DNA from: Streptomyces sp. TBY4
Lineage (GTDB): Bacteria > Actinomycetota > Actinomycetes > Streptomycetales > Streptomycetaceae
Direction of reading: 5' to 3'
NCBI RefSeq assembly: GCF_024213195.1
Contig: NZ_JANAVF010000009.1
Location: 1 to 64,000 of the forward strand
Length of the DNA: 64,000 nucleotides
This document shows positions 1 through 7,721 of the stretch, in pieces. Both the position numbers and the translations under genes were made by a program. Position 1 is the stretch's first letter, and each line of letters begins with the position of its first letter. Under the pieces are notes generated by a model, which had not been told where the DNA came from, ran no database searches, and was given only the letters and a program-made list of their open reading frames with translations.

Positions 1-1
1 C

Positions 2-55
2 AACCACAAGACCCGCCAGCCCGTCACACGATCACTGGTCGCCTACGACCACTGA
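2..55 (+). CDS. C-terminal fragment of an unidentified gene (truncated by window edge)
   Basis: Frame 2 is open from the window edge to a TGA at 53-55 and encodes a 17-residue tail ending in LVAYDH. It lies just upstream of a dispersed repeat end. The piece is too short to identify, and it may equally be chance coding. Confidence 0.25.
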   Translation, partial: NHKTRQPVTRSLVAYDH

Positions 56-73
56 TCATTCGGAATGACTCAT

Positions 74-114
74 CTAGGCCGTCTCTTCCGGATCTTGCCC
101 GGCCCGCGCCGCCC
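74..114 (+). repeat. Dispersed repeat end (copy A)
   Basis: The 41 nt starting CTAGGCCGTCTCTTCCGGAT match positions 18123-18163 with one mismatch. At 18.1 kb this sequence is the left arm of a 160-nt palindrome. Here only the left arm is present, followed by a GC-rich stretch with partial dyad symmetry, so it looks like a truncated or diverged copy. It sits in the leader between the upstream gene and cmk. Confidence 0.75.
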
Positions 115-226
115 GCCGCCGCCCTCCGACGCCCCGGCGGGCGGTGGCGAAAAGCCCGGTAACCTGGAGGAGGGGCGCTATTGGCGCGCCCGGACACGTA
201 CGCGCAACCAGGAAGGTGCCCGCACC

Positions 227-934
227 GTGGAAACCGCAGCTCCGACCGCCGTGATCGTCGCCATCGACGGTCCCTCCGGCACGGGCAAGTCCAGCACTTC
301 CAAGGCCGTGGCCGCCAAGCTCGGGCTGCGCTACCTGGACACCGGTGCCCAGTACCGGGCCATCACCTGGTGGATGATCACCAACGGCATCGACACCGCG
401 GACCCGCAGGCCATCGCCCTCGCCGCGGGCAAGCCCGTCATCGTGTCCGGCACCGATCCCGCCGCCCCCACCATCACCGTCGACGGCCTGGACGCCTCCG
501 GCCCGATCCGGACCCAGGAGGTCACCTCCAAGGTCAGCGCCGTCAGCGCCGTCCCCGAGGTGCGCACCCTGATCACCGAGCTCCAGCGCTCCATCGCCGC
601 CGAGGCGGCCGACGAGGCAGACGGCATCGTCGTCGAGGGCCGGGACATCGGCACCACCGTGCTGCCCGATGCCGACCTGAAGATCTTCCTCACCGCCTCC
701 GCCGAGGCCCGCGCGGCCCGCCGCAGCGGCGAGCTGCGCGGCAAGGAGGCCACGGACCTCGCGGCCACCAAGGAGGCGCTGCTCCAGCGCGACGCCGCCG
801 ACTCCGGCCGCAAGACCTCCCCGCTGGCCAAGGCGGGCGACGCGGTCGAGGTGGACACCACCGAGCTCACGCTCGACCGGGTGATCGAGTGCGTCGTGAC
901 CCTCGTGGAGGAGAAGCGGGCGGGGCGCTCGTGA
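227..934 (+). CDS. cmk: Cytidylate kinase
   Basis: Phosphorylates CMP and dCMP with ATP in the cytosol, feeding CDP into RNA and DNA precursor synthesis. The P-loop GPSGTGKSS lies at about residues 15-23, and the family block EGRDIGTTVLPDADLK follows at mid-protein. The product is 235 residues, the usual size for bacterial Cmk. The GTG at 227 is preferred because AGGAAGG lies about 10 nt upstream and the P-loop then begins at the usual distance. The frame stays open further upstream, but that extension is proline-rich and overlaps the repeat. The stop overlaps the next start (GTGA), so it is cotranslated with plsC; der follows. Confidence 0.95.
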   Translation: METAAPTAVIVAIDGPSGTGKSSTSKAVAAKLGLRYLDTGAQYRAITWWMITNGIDTADPQAIALAAGKPVIVSGTDPAAPTITVDGLDASGPIRTQEVTSKVSAVSAVPEVRTLITELQRSIAAEAADEADGIVVEGRDIGTTVLPDADLKIFLTASAEARAARRSGELRGKEATDLAATKEALLQRDAADSGRKTSPLAKAGDAVEVDTTELTLDRVIECVVTLVEEKRAGRS

Positions 935-1578
935 GCGATACGCCCTCCCTCAAGGGTGCGGCGGTCGGCCGGCGGATCGGCATCGGGCTCATGTACGGCC
1001 TCTGGAAGCCGCGCGTGCTGGGGGCCTGGAAGGTCCCCGCCACCGGCCCCGTGATCCTGGCCGTGAACCACTCGCACATCATCGACGGACCCATGCTCAT
1101 GGGCACCGCACCCCGGCCGCTGCACTTCCTGATCAAGAAGGAGGCGTACGTCGGTCCGCTCGGCCCCTTCCTCGAAGGGATCGGCCAGGTCAAGGTGGAC
1201 CGCTCCGGCACCGACCGGACCGCCGTCAGCCGTGCGCTGGGCGTACTGGAGAACGGCGGGGCCCTGGGAATCTTCCCCGAGGGCACCCGGGGCGAGGGCG
1301 ATTTCGCCTCGCTGCGCGCGGGCCTCGCGTACTTCGCGGTCCGGGCCGGCGCGCCCATCGTGCCGGTCGCCGTCTTCGCGAGCACCGAGCGGCGCAGCCG
1401 CCTCGTCAAGGCGCTGCCGCCGCTGAAGAGCAGGGTCGACATCGTCTTCGGCGATGCCTTCGACGCCGGGGACGGCAGTGGCCGCCGTACCCGTACCGCG
1501 CTGGACCAGGCCACCGTACGCATCCAGGACCGGCTGACCGCCCACCTGGCCGACGCCAAGCGCCTGACCGGGCGCTGA
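931..1578 (+). CDS. 1-acyl-glycerol-3-phosphate acyltransferase (PlsC family)
   Basis: Predicted to transfer a fatty acyl group to lysophosphatidate, making phosphatidate for membrane lipids at the inner membrane face. The HX4D catalytic motif is visible as NHSHIID at about residues 46-52, and the substrate-binding FPEGTR motif lies near residue 116. Length is 215 residues, typical of the short actinobacterial PlsC proteins. The start GTG overlaps the cmk stop by 4 nt, so translation is coupled. This gene between cmk and der is a conserved Streptomyces arrangement. Substrate specificity within the family cannot be told from sequence alone. Confidence 0.9.
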   Translation: MSDTPSLKGAAVGRRIGIGLMYGLWKPRVLGAWKVPATGPVILAVNHSHIIDGPMLMGTAPRPLHFLIKKEAYVGPLGPFLEGIGQVKVDRSGTDRTAVSRALGVLENGGALGIFPEGTRGEGDFASLRAGLAYFAVRAGAPIVPVAVFASTERRSRLVKALPPLKSRVDIVFGDAFDAGDGSGRRTRTALDQATVRIQDRLTAHLADAKRLTGR

Positions 1579-1653
1579 GCGAGACTTGACCTAGTAGTGG
1601 GACCGCGCTGCGCGGGCCCCACCGATCACCACGAACGACGAGGAACGGACTTC

Positions 1654-3111
1654 ATGAACGACCAGCACGACCACGGAGCACTTGGCGATGCCGAGTACGC
1701 GGAGTTCATGGAGCTCGCCGCGGAAGAGGGCTTCGACATCGAGGACGTCGAAGGCGCGCTAGAGGAAGCCGGTCACGGCCCGCTGCCCGTCCTCGCCGTC
1801 GTCGGCCGCCCGAACGTCGGCAAGTCGACCCTGGTGAACCGGATCATCGGCCGCCGCGAGGCGGTCGTCGAGGACAAGCCCGGCGTCACCCGCGACCGCG
1901 TCACCTACGAGGCCGAGTGGGCCGGCCGCCGGTTCAAGGTCGTCGACACCGGCGGCTGGGAGCAGGACGTCCTCGGCATCGACGCCTCCGTCGCCGCCCA
2001 GGCCGAGTACGCCATCGAGGCCTGCGACGCGGTCGTCTTCGTGGTGGACGCCAAGGTCGGCGCCACCGACACCGACGAGGCCGTCGTCCGCCTGCTGCGC
2101 AAGGCCGGCAAGCCCGTCGTCCTGTGCGCCAACAAGGTCGACGGCCAGAGCGGCGAGTCCGACGCGGCCTCCCTGTGGTCCCTGGGCCTCGGCTACCCGC
2201 ACCCGGTCTCCTCCCTGCACGGCCGTGGCACCGGTGACATGCTCGACGCCGTCCTGGAGGCCCTGCCCGAGGCCCCCGAGCAGCGCTTCGGCACCGCCGT
2301 CGGCGGTCCGCGCCGGATCGCGCTCATCGGCCGCCCGAACGTCGGCAAGTCCTCCCTCCTGAACAAGGTCGCCAAGGAGGACCGCGTCGTCGTCAACGAG
2401 CTGGCCGGCACCACCCGCGACCCGGTCGACGAGCTGATCCAGCTCGGCGGGGTGACCTGGAAGTTCATCGACACCGCGGGCATCCGCAAGAAGGTCCACC
2501 TCCAGCAGGGCGCGGACTACTACGCCTCCCTGCGCACGGCCGCCGCCGTGGAAAAGGCCGAGGTCGCGGTCATCCTGATCGACACGATGGAGAACATCTC
2601 CGTCCAGGACCAGCGCATCATCACCATGGCCGTCGAGGCGGGCCGCGCGATCGTGATCGCGTACAACAAGTGGGACCAGCTCGACGAGGAGCGCCGCTAC
2701 TACCTCGAGCGCGAGATCGAGACCGAGATGCAGCAGGTCGCCTGGGCGCCCCGGGTGAACGTCTCGGCGCTCACCGGCCGCCACATGGAGAAGCTGGTCC
2801 CGGCGATCGAGACCGCGCTCGCGGGCTGGGAGACGCGCGTCCCGACCGGCCGTCTGAACGCCTTCCTCGGCGAGGTCGTCGCCGCCCACCCGCACCCGAT
2901 CCGTGGCGGCAAGCAGCCGCGCATCCTGTTCGGTACGCAGGCGGGCAGCAAGCCGCCGCGGTTCGTCCTCTTCGCCTCGGGCTTCCTGGAGCACGGCTAC
3001 CGCCGCTTCATCGAGCGCCGCCTGCGCGAGGAGTTCGGCTTCGAGGGGACCCCGATCCACATCTCGGTCCGCGTCCGCGAGAAGCGCGGTGCGCAGCACA
3101 AGAAGAAGTAG
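1654..3111 (+). CDS. der: Ribosome biogenesis GTPase Der (EngA)
   Basis: Double-GTPase that binds the 50S subunit and is needed for its maturation. Two complete G domains are visible. The first has GRPNVGKST, DTGG and NKVD; the second has GRPNVGKSS, DTAG and NKWD. A C-terminal KH-like domain carries the basic end KKRGAQHKKK. The 485-residue product has an acidic N-terminal extension of about 40 residues, as is common in actinobacteria. The ATG at 1654 follows GAGGAACGG; an in-frame ATG at 1597 lies too far upstream and lacks a ribosome site. It sits 75 nt after plsC, in the same direction. Confidence 0.96.
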   Translation: MNDQHDHGALGDAEYAEFMELAAEEGFDIEDVEGALEEAGHGPLPVLAVVGRPNVGKSTLVNRIIGRREAVVEDKPGVTRDRVTYEAEWAGRRFKVVDTGGWEQDVLGIDASVAAQAEYAIEACDAVVFVVDAKVGATDTDEAVVRLLRKAGKPVVLCANKVDGQSGESDAASLWSLGLGYPHPVSSLHGRGTGDMLDAVLEALPEAPEQRFGTAVGGPRRIALIGRPNVGKSSLLNKVAKEDRVVVNELAGTTRDPVDELIQLGGVTWKFIDTAGIRKKVHLQQGADYYASLRTAAAVEKAEVAVILIDTMENISVQDQRIITMAVEAGRAIVIAYNKWDQLDEERRYYLEREIETEMQQVAWAPRVNVSALTGRHMEKLVPAIETALAGWETRVPTGRLNAFLGEVVAAHPHPIRGGKQPRILFGTQAGSKPPRFVLFASGFLEHGYRRFIERRLREEFGFEGTPIHISVRVREKRGAQHKKK

Positions 3112-3142
3112 CGGGAAGAAGAAGCAGCGGGAAGCCGCCGGG

Positions 3143-3640
3143 CTAGTAGCCCCGGCGCGGAGCGGGCGGCAGGGCCGCCGGGATGTGCTGCATCCCGGTC
3201 TGGTGCTGCCGCCCGCCGGCGTATCCGGCCCCTGCGTACGAGTACTGCGGCTGCGGGGCGGGGGAGGGCTGCCAGGCGTCCGCCTGCTGCCCGGCGTGCT
3301 GTCCCGCCGACTGCCATGAGGAACCGTTCCAGCCGCTCCCGTAGGAGCTCGGGGAGCCCGCGGCGGAGGTGCTGCCGTACGTGCCCGCGCCCCCGCCGTA
3401 CGCGCCGCCTCCGTACGCGCCGCTGTACGAGCCCCCGTACGAGAACGCCGTGAAGCCGAGGTCCTCCTCGCCCGTCCGGTCGCCGGGCAGGGCCCGGAAG
3501 GCGCGCAGGTACTCCGAGTACAGCGTGTCGTAGATGGGGGTGTGCGAGGCGGTCGGAGAGCTCCCCAGCTCCCGTGCGGGGCGCATCGGGGGGACGCTGC
3601 TCGGATAGGACGGGGCGCGGGAGACATCGTAGGAATGCAC
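3143..3640 (-). CDS. Gly/Ser/Tyr-rich protein of unknown function
   Basis: A 165-residue protein with an N-terminal third containing PIYDTLYSEYLRAFRALPGD followed by EEDLGFTAF. The rest is low complexity, dominated by Gly, Ser, Tyr and Gln, and ends PPAPRRGY. I recognise it as the type of Streptomyces-restricted unknown that lies downstream of der, but I cannot assign a function. No signal peptide or membrane segment is visible. It is convergent with der, ending 31 nt after it. The start is a GTG at 3640 with no clear ribosome site, so the N-terminus is uncertain. The composition suggests a disordered protein. Confidence 0.7.
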   Translation of the reverse strand: MHSYDVSRAPSYPSSVPPMRPARELGSSPTASHTPIYDTLYSEYLRAFRALPGDRTGEEDLGFTAFSYGGSYSGAYGGGAYGGGAGTYGSTSAAGSPSSYGSGWNGSSWQSAGQHAGQQADAWQPSPAPQPQYSYAGAGYAGGRQHQTGMQHIPAALPPAPRRGY

Positions 3641-3837
3641 GTATCAGCCAACGAAACCGGCGGCCCACGGATGCGGGGTCGCGGGGCGGAAAACGCAGAT
3701 CGCCGGGGGTGCGCGGGACGGACCGCGCACCCCCGGCGCACGCCGCCCGGCCCCCTGGGCGGGGGTCGGACGGCCGATTCGGGGACGGAAGACAGAGCGG
3801 GGGCGGGAGCCGGGGAAGGCCCCGGCGGGCCGGTGCC

Positions 3838-4635
3838 TCAGGCGCCCGGGGTACCCGCCAGCGGCATCGAGGCGGCGACCAGTTTGCCGTTGCGGGCGGC
3901 CTTGTCCAGGGCGTCGCGCAGCAGGTCCTCGCGGGGCTGCTGGCCGATGGTGCCGACGGGGGCGGCGTACACCAGGACGCGCTGCGTCTTGTTGACGGCG
4001 GCCCGCCAGCCGTCGGTCACCGACAGCGGCCGGTGCGCCTGCCACCAGGCGATCTGACCGGGCTGGAGCACCGAGTGCAGCTGGCCGGCGGCGAGCAGGA
4101 TCGACCAGCCGCTCAGGGCCTGCGGGACCTCTTCGGTCTCGGTCATGGGGATGAAGCCCTGCTCGATGAGGAGCGGGAGGAAGTCGTCGCCGGGACCGGT
4201 GGTGCCCGGGCGCGCGATGGGCGCGGTCGGCTCCACCACGAGGGCAGGGTGCAGCTCGCCGTTGATCAGGATCAGGCCGCTGGTGATGCCGAGGACGGCC
4301 TGGCCGCCCGGCACGGACTGCGGTACCTCGCCGGCGGGGGAGGCCGCCGGGGCGGGGCTGTCGCCCGTGATGGAGCGGACGGCGCCCTGGAGGTCCGCCT
4401 CGGGCACGGAGACGACCTGGGAGGGGATGCAGCCGGCGTGCGCGAAGGCCAGGACGGCCGTCTCGTCGCCGACGAACAGCACGGTGCTGGTCTGCTCGCG
4501 CTCGGAGTCGCCGGGGGTGCGGCAGGAGGTGCAGTCGTAACTGCCCGGGGATCCGTCACCTGCGAGCAGCCGCTCGGCCTCCTCGTCGCCGATCTCGGCA
4601 CGTACCTCATCACTGACTTCGAGCATGCGCGGCAC
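3838..4635 (-). CDS. Conserved protein of unknown function
   Basis: A 265-residue soluble protein. Near the N-terminus CTSCRTPGDSE resembles a small zinc-knuckle-like or redox CXXC site, and the remainder has an alternating alpha/beta look (VLFVGDETAVLAFAHAGC, LILINGELHPALVVEP). I do not recognise a named domain. The GTG at 4635 is chosen because CGAGGAGCC lies 7 nt upstream; an ATG three codons further in is the alternative. It is divergent from the Rpf-like gene at 4922 and separated from it by 286 nt. No signal peptide is present, so it is presumably cytosolic. Confidence 0.7.
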   Translation of the reverse strand: MPRMLEVSDEVRAEIGDEEAERLLAGDGSPGSYDCTSCRTPGDSEREQTSTVLFVGDETAVLAFAHAGCIPSQVVSVPEADLQGAVRSITGDSPAPAASPAGEVPQSVPGGQAVLGITSGLILINGELHPALVVEPTAPIARPGTTGPGDDFLPLLIEQGFIPMTETEEVPQALSGWSILLAAGQLHSVLQPGQIAWWQAHRPLSVTDGWRAAVNKTQRVLVYAAPVGTIGQQPREDLLRDALDKAARNGKLVAASMPLAGTPGA

Positions 4636-4909
4636 GGGGTGGCTCCTCGGACTAGGCGTGCGGGGCCGGGGGGTTCCGGCTCGCCGGGATCAACGGGGGA
4701 GTGGCGGCCGGGGTCACGCCGTTTGAGGGAACGGAATCGAACCGGACCCCCGAAGGAGTGAACGGTCTGACCGGGCCGTTGTTTTCGTGCCAACTCTTTT
4801 TTGGTTGTGCGCAGTTGCTGGCCGGTGCTGGTCGTTTGGGGTGTGGGCCGAGCGGGTGGGGGCGCGCGGGGCGCGGTGTGGCGGGCGCGGGGGGTGGTAC
4901 GGGGCTGCG

Positions 4910-4915
4910 TAGCGT
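4910..4915 (+). promoter_or_regulatory. -10 element, leaderless start of the Rpf-like gene
   Basis: TAGCGT lies exactly 6 nt before the ATG at 4922, with no purine-rich ribosome site in between. This fits a transcript starting at or next to the start codon. The -35 region is not clear. Confidence 0.5.
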
Positions 4916-4921
4916 GACGCG

Positions 4922-5572
4922 ATGCGCAACTTCGGGGTTCCGGGCGGGATCGGGGCGGCGGCCCTGGTGGCGCTGCTGCTCGTCGGGTCCGCTTCGGCGG
5001 CGGTCGCGGCACCGCCCCCGCCCAGGCCCGGGGCGCCCGGCCGGGCGGTGGACTGCGGGCCCGGCGGCCAGTGGCCCTGGGACTGCGTGGCCGACTGCGA
5101 GAGCGGGGGCCGCTGGGCGGTGAACACGGGCAACGGCTTCTACGGCGGACTGCAGTTCTGGCAGCCGACCTGGGAGGAGCACGGGGGGCTGGCCTTCGCG
5201 CCGAGGGCGGACCTCGCCACCCGGGAGCAGCAGATCCGGGTGGGGGAGGAACTGCTGGGCAGCCAGGGCTGGGAGGCGTGGCCCGTGTGCGCGAAGCGGT
5301 ACGGGCTGGCGGGGCGGATGCACGTGGTGCGGGGCGGGGACACGCTGGTCGCGATCGCGCGGAAGCGTGGGGTGCCGGGTGGGTGGCAGGCGCTCTACGC
5401 GGCGAACCGGGGGGTGATCGGGGATCGGCCGGGGGTGTTGCGGATCGGGATGCTGTTGGCGCTGCCGGCTGTGCGGTCGGATTCGGCTCCTGCTCCGCAG
5501 GTGTCACCGGCGCCGGTGCCCGCTGCGGTTGCGGCCCCGCCTGCGCCAGGTGTGCTGCCTTCGGGGGCGTAG
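4922..5572 (+). CDS. Secreted Rpf-like transglycosylase with LysM domain
   Basis: Likely a muralytic enzyme that cleaves peptidoglycan glycan strands during spore germination or growth. A signal peptide spans about residues 1-29 (hydrophobic AALVALLLVGSASAAVA). The resuscitation-promoting-factor fold follows from about residue 40 to 115, with WDCVADCESGGRW, NTGNGFYGGLQFW and WEAWPVC; the Glu in DCESGG is the expected catalytic residue. A LysM domain follows (HVVRGGDTLVAIARKRG), then a Pro/Ala tail. The product is 216 residues. Start and promoter geometry suggest leaderless transcription. It is convergent with the MFS gene across a 62-nt hairpin. Confidence 0.88.
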   Translation: MRNFGVPGGIGAAALVALLLVGSASAAVAAPPPPRPGAPGRAVDCGPGGQWPWDCVADCESGGRWAVNTGNGFYGGLQFWQPTWEEHGGLAFAPRADLATREQQIRVGEELLGSQGWEAWPVCAKRYGLAGRMHVVRGGDTLVAIARKRGVPGGWQALYAANRGVIGDRPGVLRIGMLLALPAVRSDSAPAPQVSPAPVPAAVAAPPAPGVLPSGA

Positions 5573-5610
5573 GTGGTGGGTGGGTGCGGGTGGGTCGGCC
5601 CTGCGGGGCG

Positions 5611-5771
5611 GGGTCCCCTACCCGCCCTTCGCCCGTTCCCCGGGCTGCGCCCGGACCCCCCTGGGGCTCCGCCCCGGACCCCGCGCCTCAAACGCCGGCG
5701 AGGCTGAAATTTTCCGGCGCAGCCGGAAAATCCAGCCCGTCCGGCGTTTGGTAGGGGGCTCCGTGCGGAGG
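5611..5771. repeat. Dispersed intergenic repeat (copy 1) containing a long hairpin
   Basis: Positions 5611-5771 share several blocks with the reverse complement of 58882-58955, for example CCCCTACCCGCCCTT, GTTCCCCGGGCT and CTCAAACGCCGG. Both copies lie between convergent genes. This copy includes the hairpin 5689-5750, in which CAAACGCCGG pairs with CCGGCGTTTG around a second stem with a GCA loop. The likely role is a bidirectional terminator. Confidence 0.75.
5689..5750. terminator. Hairpin between convergent genes
   Basis: A 62-nt near-perfect inverted repeat. The outer arms are CAAACGCCGG and CCGGCGTTTG. The inner arms are GATTTTCCGGC-like and its complement, with loop GCA. It lies between the stops of the Rpf-like gene (5572) and the MFS gene (5773) and can serve both strands. 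Confidence 0.7.
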
Positions 5772-5772
5772 G

Positions 5773-7473
5773 TCAGGCTGGGTGGCCGAGCACCGGGTCG
5801 TGGTCGGGGGAGGGCTGGGCCGGGATGCGGGCGCCCGTGGGCGCGGTCGGGGACGAGGGCTCGTGGCCCGGCTGGGCGGGGAGGCGAACCGGGTGTGCCT
5901 CGGGGTCCGCGCATTCCATCGTGCGGGGGAGTTTCAGGGCCATCGCCGCGCCCGCCAGGAGCAGGGCCGCGCTGACGACCAGCGTCACGTGCAGCCCGTG
6001 GACGAAGGAGTGGCGGGCGGCCGAGAAGAGGGACTCGCCCGCCGGTCCGCCGAGTCGCGTCGCGATCTGGTAGGCCTCGCCCAGGGAGTGCGAGGCGCCG
6101 GCCGAGTCGGCCGCCGAGACTCCGGGGACGGCCGCCAGGCCGGGTGCGTAGGCCGCGTTCATCACGCTGCCCAGCAGGGCGATGCCCATGCCCGCGCCGA
6201 GCTGGTAGGAGGTCTCCCCGATCGAGGCGGCGCCGCCGGCCGTCGCGGCCGGGGCCTCGCTCAGCATGGACTCGTAGGCCGCGAACAGGGTGGTCTGCAG
6301 GCCGAAGCCGAGGAGGATGAAGCCGACCGTGAGGAGGACCGGGCGGTCCTGCTGGCCCATGAGGGTCAGGAGCAGGACCGCGAAGGCCGTCAGGACGAAG
6401 CCCAGGGAGACCATCCGGCGCGGGCCGGTCCGGGCCAGGGTGTACGAGCCGGTCGCGCCCGCCGCCATCGCGGCGAAGGTGAGCGGCAGCAGGCGCAGCC
6501 CGGTCTCCAGCGGGCTCAGGTGCAGGACGAGCTGGAGGTACTGGACGGCGATCAGCTCCAGGCCGACCAGCGCCAGCATGGCCAGCACGATGCAGCCCAC
6601 GGAGGTGGTGAAGGCGGGCCGGGAGAACATCCGCATGTCGATCAGGGGGTGGGGCCGTCGCTTCTGGCGGCGGACGAACAGCACCAGGAGCACCGCTCCG
6701 ACCAGCAGCGGGACCAGTGCCTGCGGGTCGGCGAACTGACGCTCGGCCCCCAGCCGCTTGATCCCGAGCACCGCGCCGAGCACGCCGCCGGCCGCCATGA
6801 GGGCGCCGAGCACGTCCCAGGGTCCGTCGGACGTGCCCCTGGACTCGGGCAGCAGCCAGCGGCCCAGCGGCAGGATCATGATCATGAGCGGGATGTTGAT
6901 GAGGAAGACCGAGCCCCACCAGAAGTGCTGGACCAGGAAGCCGCCCAGGACTGGTCCGCTCGCCGCGCCGATGGCGGCCACCGCGGTCCAGATGCCGATG
7001 GCGAGGGCCCGCTCGCGCCGGTCGGGGAAGACCTGGCGCAGGATCGACAGGGTGGCCGGCATGATCATCGCGCCGCCGACGCCCAGCAGGGCGCGGGCGG
7101 CGATCAGGACCTGGGCGTTGTCGGCCAGGGCGGCCACGGCCGAGGCCGCGCCGAAGAGCCCGTAGCCGAGCAGCAGGATGCGGCGGCGGCCCACGCGGTC
7201 ACCGAGGGTGCCGAAGAGGATGAGGAGGGCGGCGCAGACCAGCGGGTAGGCGTCGACGATCCAGAGGAGTTCCATCGGACCCGGGCGCAGGTCCTCGGTG
7301 ACGGAGGGGACGGCGACGTGCAGGATCGTCGCGTCGAGCGCGACGAGCACCAGGCTCACGCAGAGGACCGCCAGGACGGCCCAGCGGTTGGCCCCGCCGG
7401 AGGCCGCGCCGAGTCGCCGCAGTCGCTGCCAGGGGGAAGGGGTCCTGTCGCCGGTCACGTTCGTCCCCGACAT
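5773..7473 (-). CDS. MFS drug exporter, DHA2 (14-TMS, EmrB/QacA) family
   Basis: Proton-coupled multidrug efflux permease of the inner membrane. The 566-residue protein has about 14 hydrophobic segments. Motif A is seen as GDRVGRRRILLLGYGLFG, motif C as GAASGPVLGGFL, and the family N-terminus as LDATILHVAVPSV. A cytosolic tail rich in Pro and Ala follows the last segment. The ATG at 7473 has GGGAGG 7 nt upstream. No TetR-type regulator is adjacent. The upstream neighbour is the divergent PIG-V-like gene, with about 250 nt between the starts. Substrate unknown. Confidence 0.9.
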   Translation of the reverse strand: MSGTNVTGDRTPSPWQRLRRLGAASGGANRWAVLAVLCVSLVLVALDATILHVAVPSVTEDLRPGPMELLWIVDAYPLVCAALLILFGTLGDRVGRRRILLLGYGLFGAASAVAALADNAQVLIAARALLGVGGAMIMPATLSILRQVFPDRRERALAIGIWTAVAAIGAASGPVLGGFLVQHFWWGSVFLINIPLMIMILPLGRWLLPESRGTSDGPWDVLGALMAAGGVLGAVLGIKRLGAERQFADPQALVPLLVGAVLLVLFVRRQKRRPHPLIDMRMFSRPAFTTSVGCIVLAMLALVGLELIAVQYLQLVLHLSPLETGLRLLPLTFAAMAAGATGSYTLARTGPRRMVSLGFVLTAFAVLLLTLMGQQDRPVLLTVGFILLGFGLQTTLFAAYESMLSEAPAATAGGAASIGETSYQLGAGMGIALLGSVMNAAYAPGLAAVPGVSAADSAGASHSLGEAYQIATRLGGPAGESLFSAARHSFVHGLHVTLVVSAALLLAGAAMALKLPRTMECADPEAHPVRLPAQPGHEPSSPTAPTGARIPAQPSPDHDPVLGHPA

Positions 7474-7708
7474 GCATGTACCTCCCAGGTGATCCCTCGC
7501 ACTCGGCGGACCAGCGTGTTCTCGGGGCCACGGGTGGGGAGGTGGCGTCCTACGGGGTCCGGCGTCGACACGCGAGTGAAGAGTCAGCGTACGCGAGTTC
7601 GGCTGTCCGACACGTGGTCAAGCTCTCATCCCGCCGCGGCTGCGCTGTGGTGTGCGCCACTCGTCCCACCTCGGACCTCCCTGTCCGGGCCCGACCGCCC
7701 CGGACCTC

Positions 7709-7714
7709 GATAAT
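7709..7714 (+). promoter_or_regulatory. -10 element, leaderless start of the PIG-V-like gene
   Basis: GATAAT ends 7 nt before an in-frame GTG at 7722. An ATG at 7716 lies between the two and would fall before the predicted transcription start. There is no ribosome site in front of either codon. Confidence 0.55.
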
Positions 7715-7721
7715 CATGCCC

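Noticed and set aside
1..76. Window start as the right end of an insertion sequence with a transposase tail
   Set aside because: The repeat end at 77 points into the window, the wrong way for an element lying to the left, and the 17-residue tail is unidentifiable.
4636..4921. Possible c-di-AMP (ydaO) riboswitch upstream of the Rpf/LysM gene
   Set aside because: Rpf-type genes often have this element, but no conserved core is visible and the -10 only 6 nt before the start leaves no leader to fold.
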